From Zygnema cylindricum (lineage: Eukaryota; Streptophyta; Zygnematophyceae; Zygnematales; Zygnemataceae), in assembly GCA_037447655.1 (NCBI GenBank), contig JBBHKE010001474.1, positions 165,077 to 223,192 of the forward strand: a DNA stretch of 58,116 nucleotides, written 5' to 3'. Positions 57,138-58,116 of the stretch are shown here, in pieces (within the stretch, counting starts at the first letter, position 1; every line of letters begins with the position of its first letter). Below the pieces are notes generated by a model. It was given only the letters and a program-made list of their open reading frames with translations, had not been told where the DNA came from and did no database searches. The position numbers were made by a program, and so were the translations under genes.

Positions 57138-58116
57138 TGAAACTCTGAGACCTCCATAAGTCCTCACAGTGGACAGCTTCCAAGAAGCCTCTAGGATAAT
57201 CCTGACCCCTTTGTGTTTAAGCAAAAATAACTGCCACCCTGGCAGACAAAAACTCTGACCAACTTCACCCCTGTGACGACAAGACTCCCCTGAGTCGATA
57301 GCAAAAAGAATCTCTGAATTTGCTCCCCTGAGCAGTAAGTTATGGAGGGTCAAAGTTGACCTTTTGTACAGAAGCTCTCTGGGAGAGAGGGTCCTATCTT
57401 CTAATTTTTCTAAGTCCTATCTCTCTCACAAACTCTATCTACTGATGTACGGAACCAATCAGAATTGAGTTCCGTACGTAAAAGTACAGCTGCCGGTGTA
57501 CTTTATGTACGGACATTGTACCACATGGCCAAAATGTCGACACATGTCAAATCCGGATTCGGTGCCATAATCTTCGGAGATTCCACAATCCAACGGAATT
57601 TCGCCACGTGTCATCCGATGTGGCGATGGCCACAAACCGCCGAAATCTTCCTCCGCGATCTGGGCGCTAATCTCGGCCGTCCGATTAAAGTCGGCTTTAA
57701 TCGTAGCCGTAATAAATACATGCGCGGTATTTGTTTCATTTACGAAACAAATGCGCGGTACTGATTTGTGTCCGTACTGTAAGTCGTACATTTATATTTT
57801 ACTGGATCTATGTATCCCGTAATTAATTTCAGTTAAATGGTTTATTGCACGCATAAACATTTAAATAAATATCAAACTATATAGTACGTAACACTACTGC
57901 TAAACTTAACGGCTAAGGCTACCGGCTACTTCCTATCTGCCGGCCGGCAGGTACATGGATCAAATCCTGCCACCGGCACATACCTTTTAATTAAATAAAT
58001 AAACCCTAACATAAAATTCCCGTAAACCTAAGGATAGCCAAGGTAGCCATGGCTCTAGCTTCCTCTCCAATTTCTCAGTGACTGCGACAAGTTTGAGAGT
58101 TGGAGAGAGAAGTTAG
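57138..58116 (-). mobile_element. right LTR of the copia array, running off the window
   Basis: Its U5 end (minus strand ...AGTCTCAGAGTTTCA-like) is at 57,138; the other end lies beyond the window. It shares GCGCGGTATTTGTTTCAT, CCGGCCGGCAGGTACATGGA and later blocks with the left LTR at 43.7-44.2 kb. It contains a tRNA-like module at 57,905-57,975. Confidence 0.8.
57905..57975 (+). other. tRNA-like module in the right LTR
   Basis: Same arrangement as in the left LTR: AACGGCTAAGGCTACCGG, then GGATCAAATCCTGCC, with CCGGC stems. It is antisense to the element. Confidence 0.5.

Overview
The window is nuclear DNA of a eukaryote, almost certainly a plant-lineage (streptophyte) genome. Genes are split into many small exons with GT/AG introns. 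Recognisable products are a plant-type GT14/DUF266 glycosyltransferase, a short plant-type oxysterol-binding-related protein (ORP) and a tandem CCCH zinc-finger protein. Ty1/copia retrotransposons and small AT-rich DNA transposons fill most of the rest. I cannot place it more finely (bryophyte, lycophyte, fern or charophyte would all fit).

Layout. 1-1.3 kb: 3' end of an unrecognised plus-strand gene whose product ends in a membrane anchor. 3.15-7.18 kb: a nine-exon minus-strand GT14-like gene whose complete 362-codon frame can be assembled. 9.6-14.03 kb: a dense nest of non-autonomous DNA transposons of at least three kinds: TA-flanked MITEs, PIF/Harbinger-like elements with TAA/TTA target duplications, and hAT-like elements with 8-bp duplications. 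14.72-19.03 kb: a six-exon ORP gene of 436 codons. 21.06-28.56 kb and 33.86-41.41 kb: two nearly identical 7.5-kb copies, same orientation, each carrying a minus-strand CCCH gene. 28.0-33.9 kb, between the copies: more MITEs and a decayed copia fragment. 41.4-43 kb: a further MITE array.

43.29-58.12 kb is a tandem copia array (LTR - internal 2 - LTR - internal 3 - LTR). Its middle LTR is split by a younger full-length copia element (47,027-53,238) with a single intact 1478-codon Gag-Pol frame. A 10-base N gap lies in the leftmost LTR.

The strongest observation concerns the intact copia. Directly after its LTR is a 15-base match to the complement of the anticodon arm of plant initiator tRNA-Met, i.e. 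a copia-type half-tRNA primer site. An ATG inside that site, and another ATG 24 bases earlier inside the LTR, are both in frame with Gag, so the priming site is itself coding. Other observations: tRNA-like modules in all five LTR copies, a duplication that ends at the centre of a transposon-borne palindrome, MITEs inserted end to end with 3-bp spacers, and two hAT-like elements in series sharing one 8-bp target sequence. The host genes look like ordinary single-copy genes and do not form a pathway.
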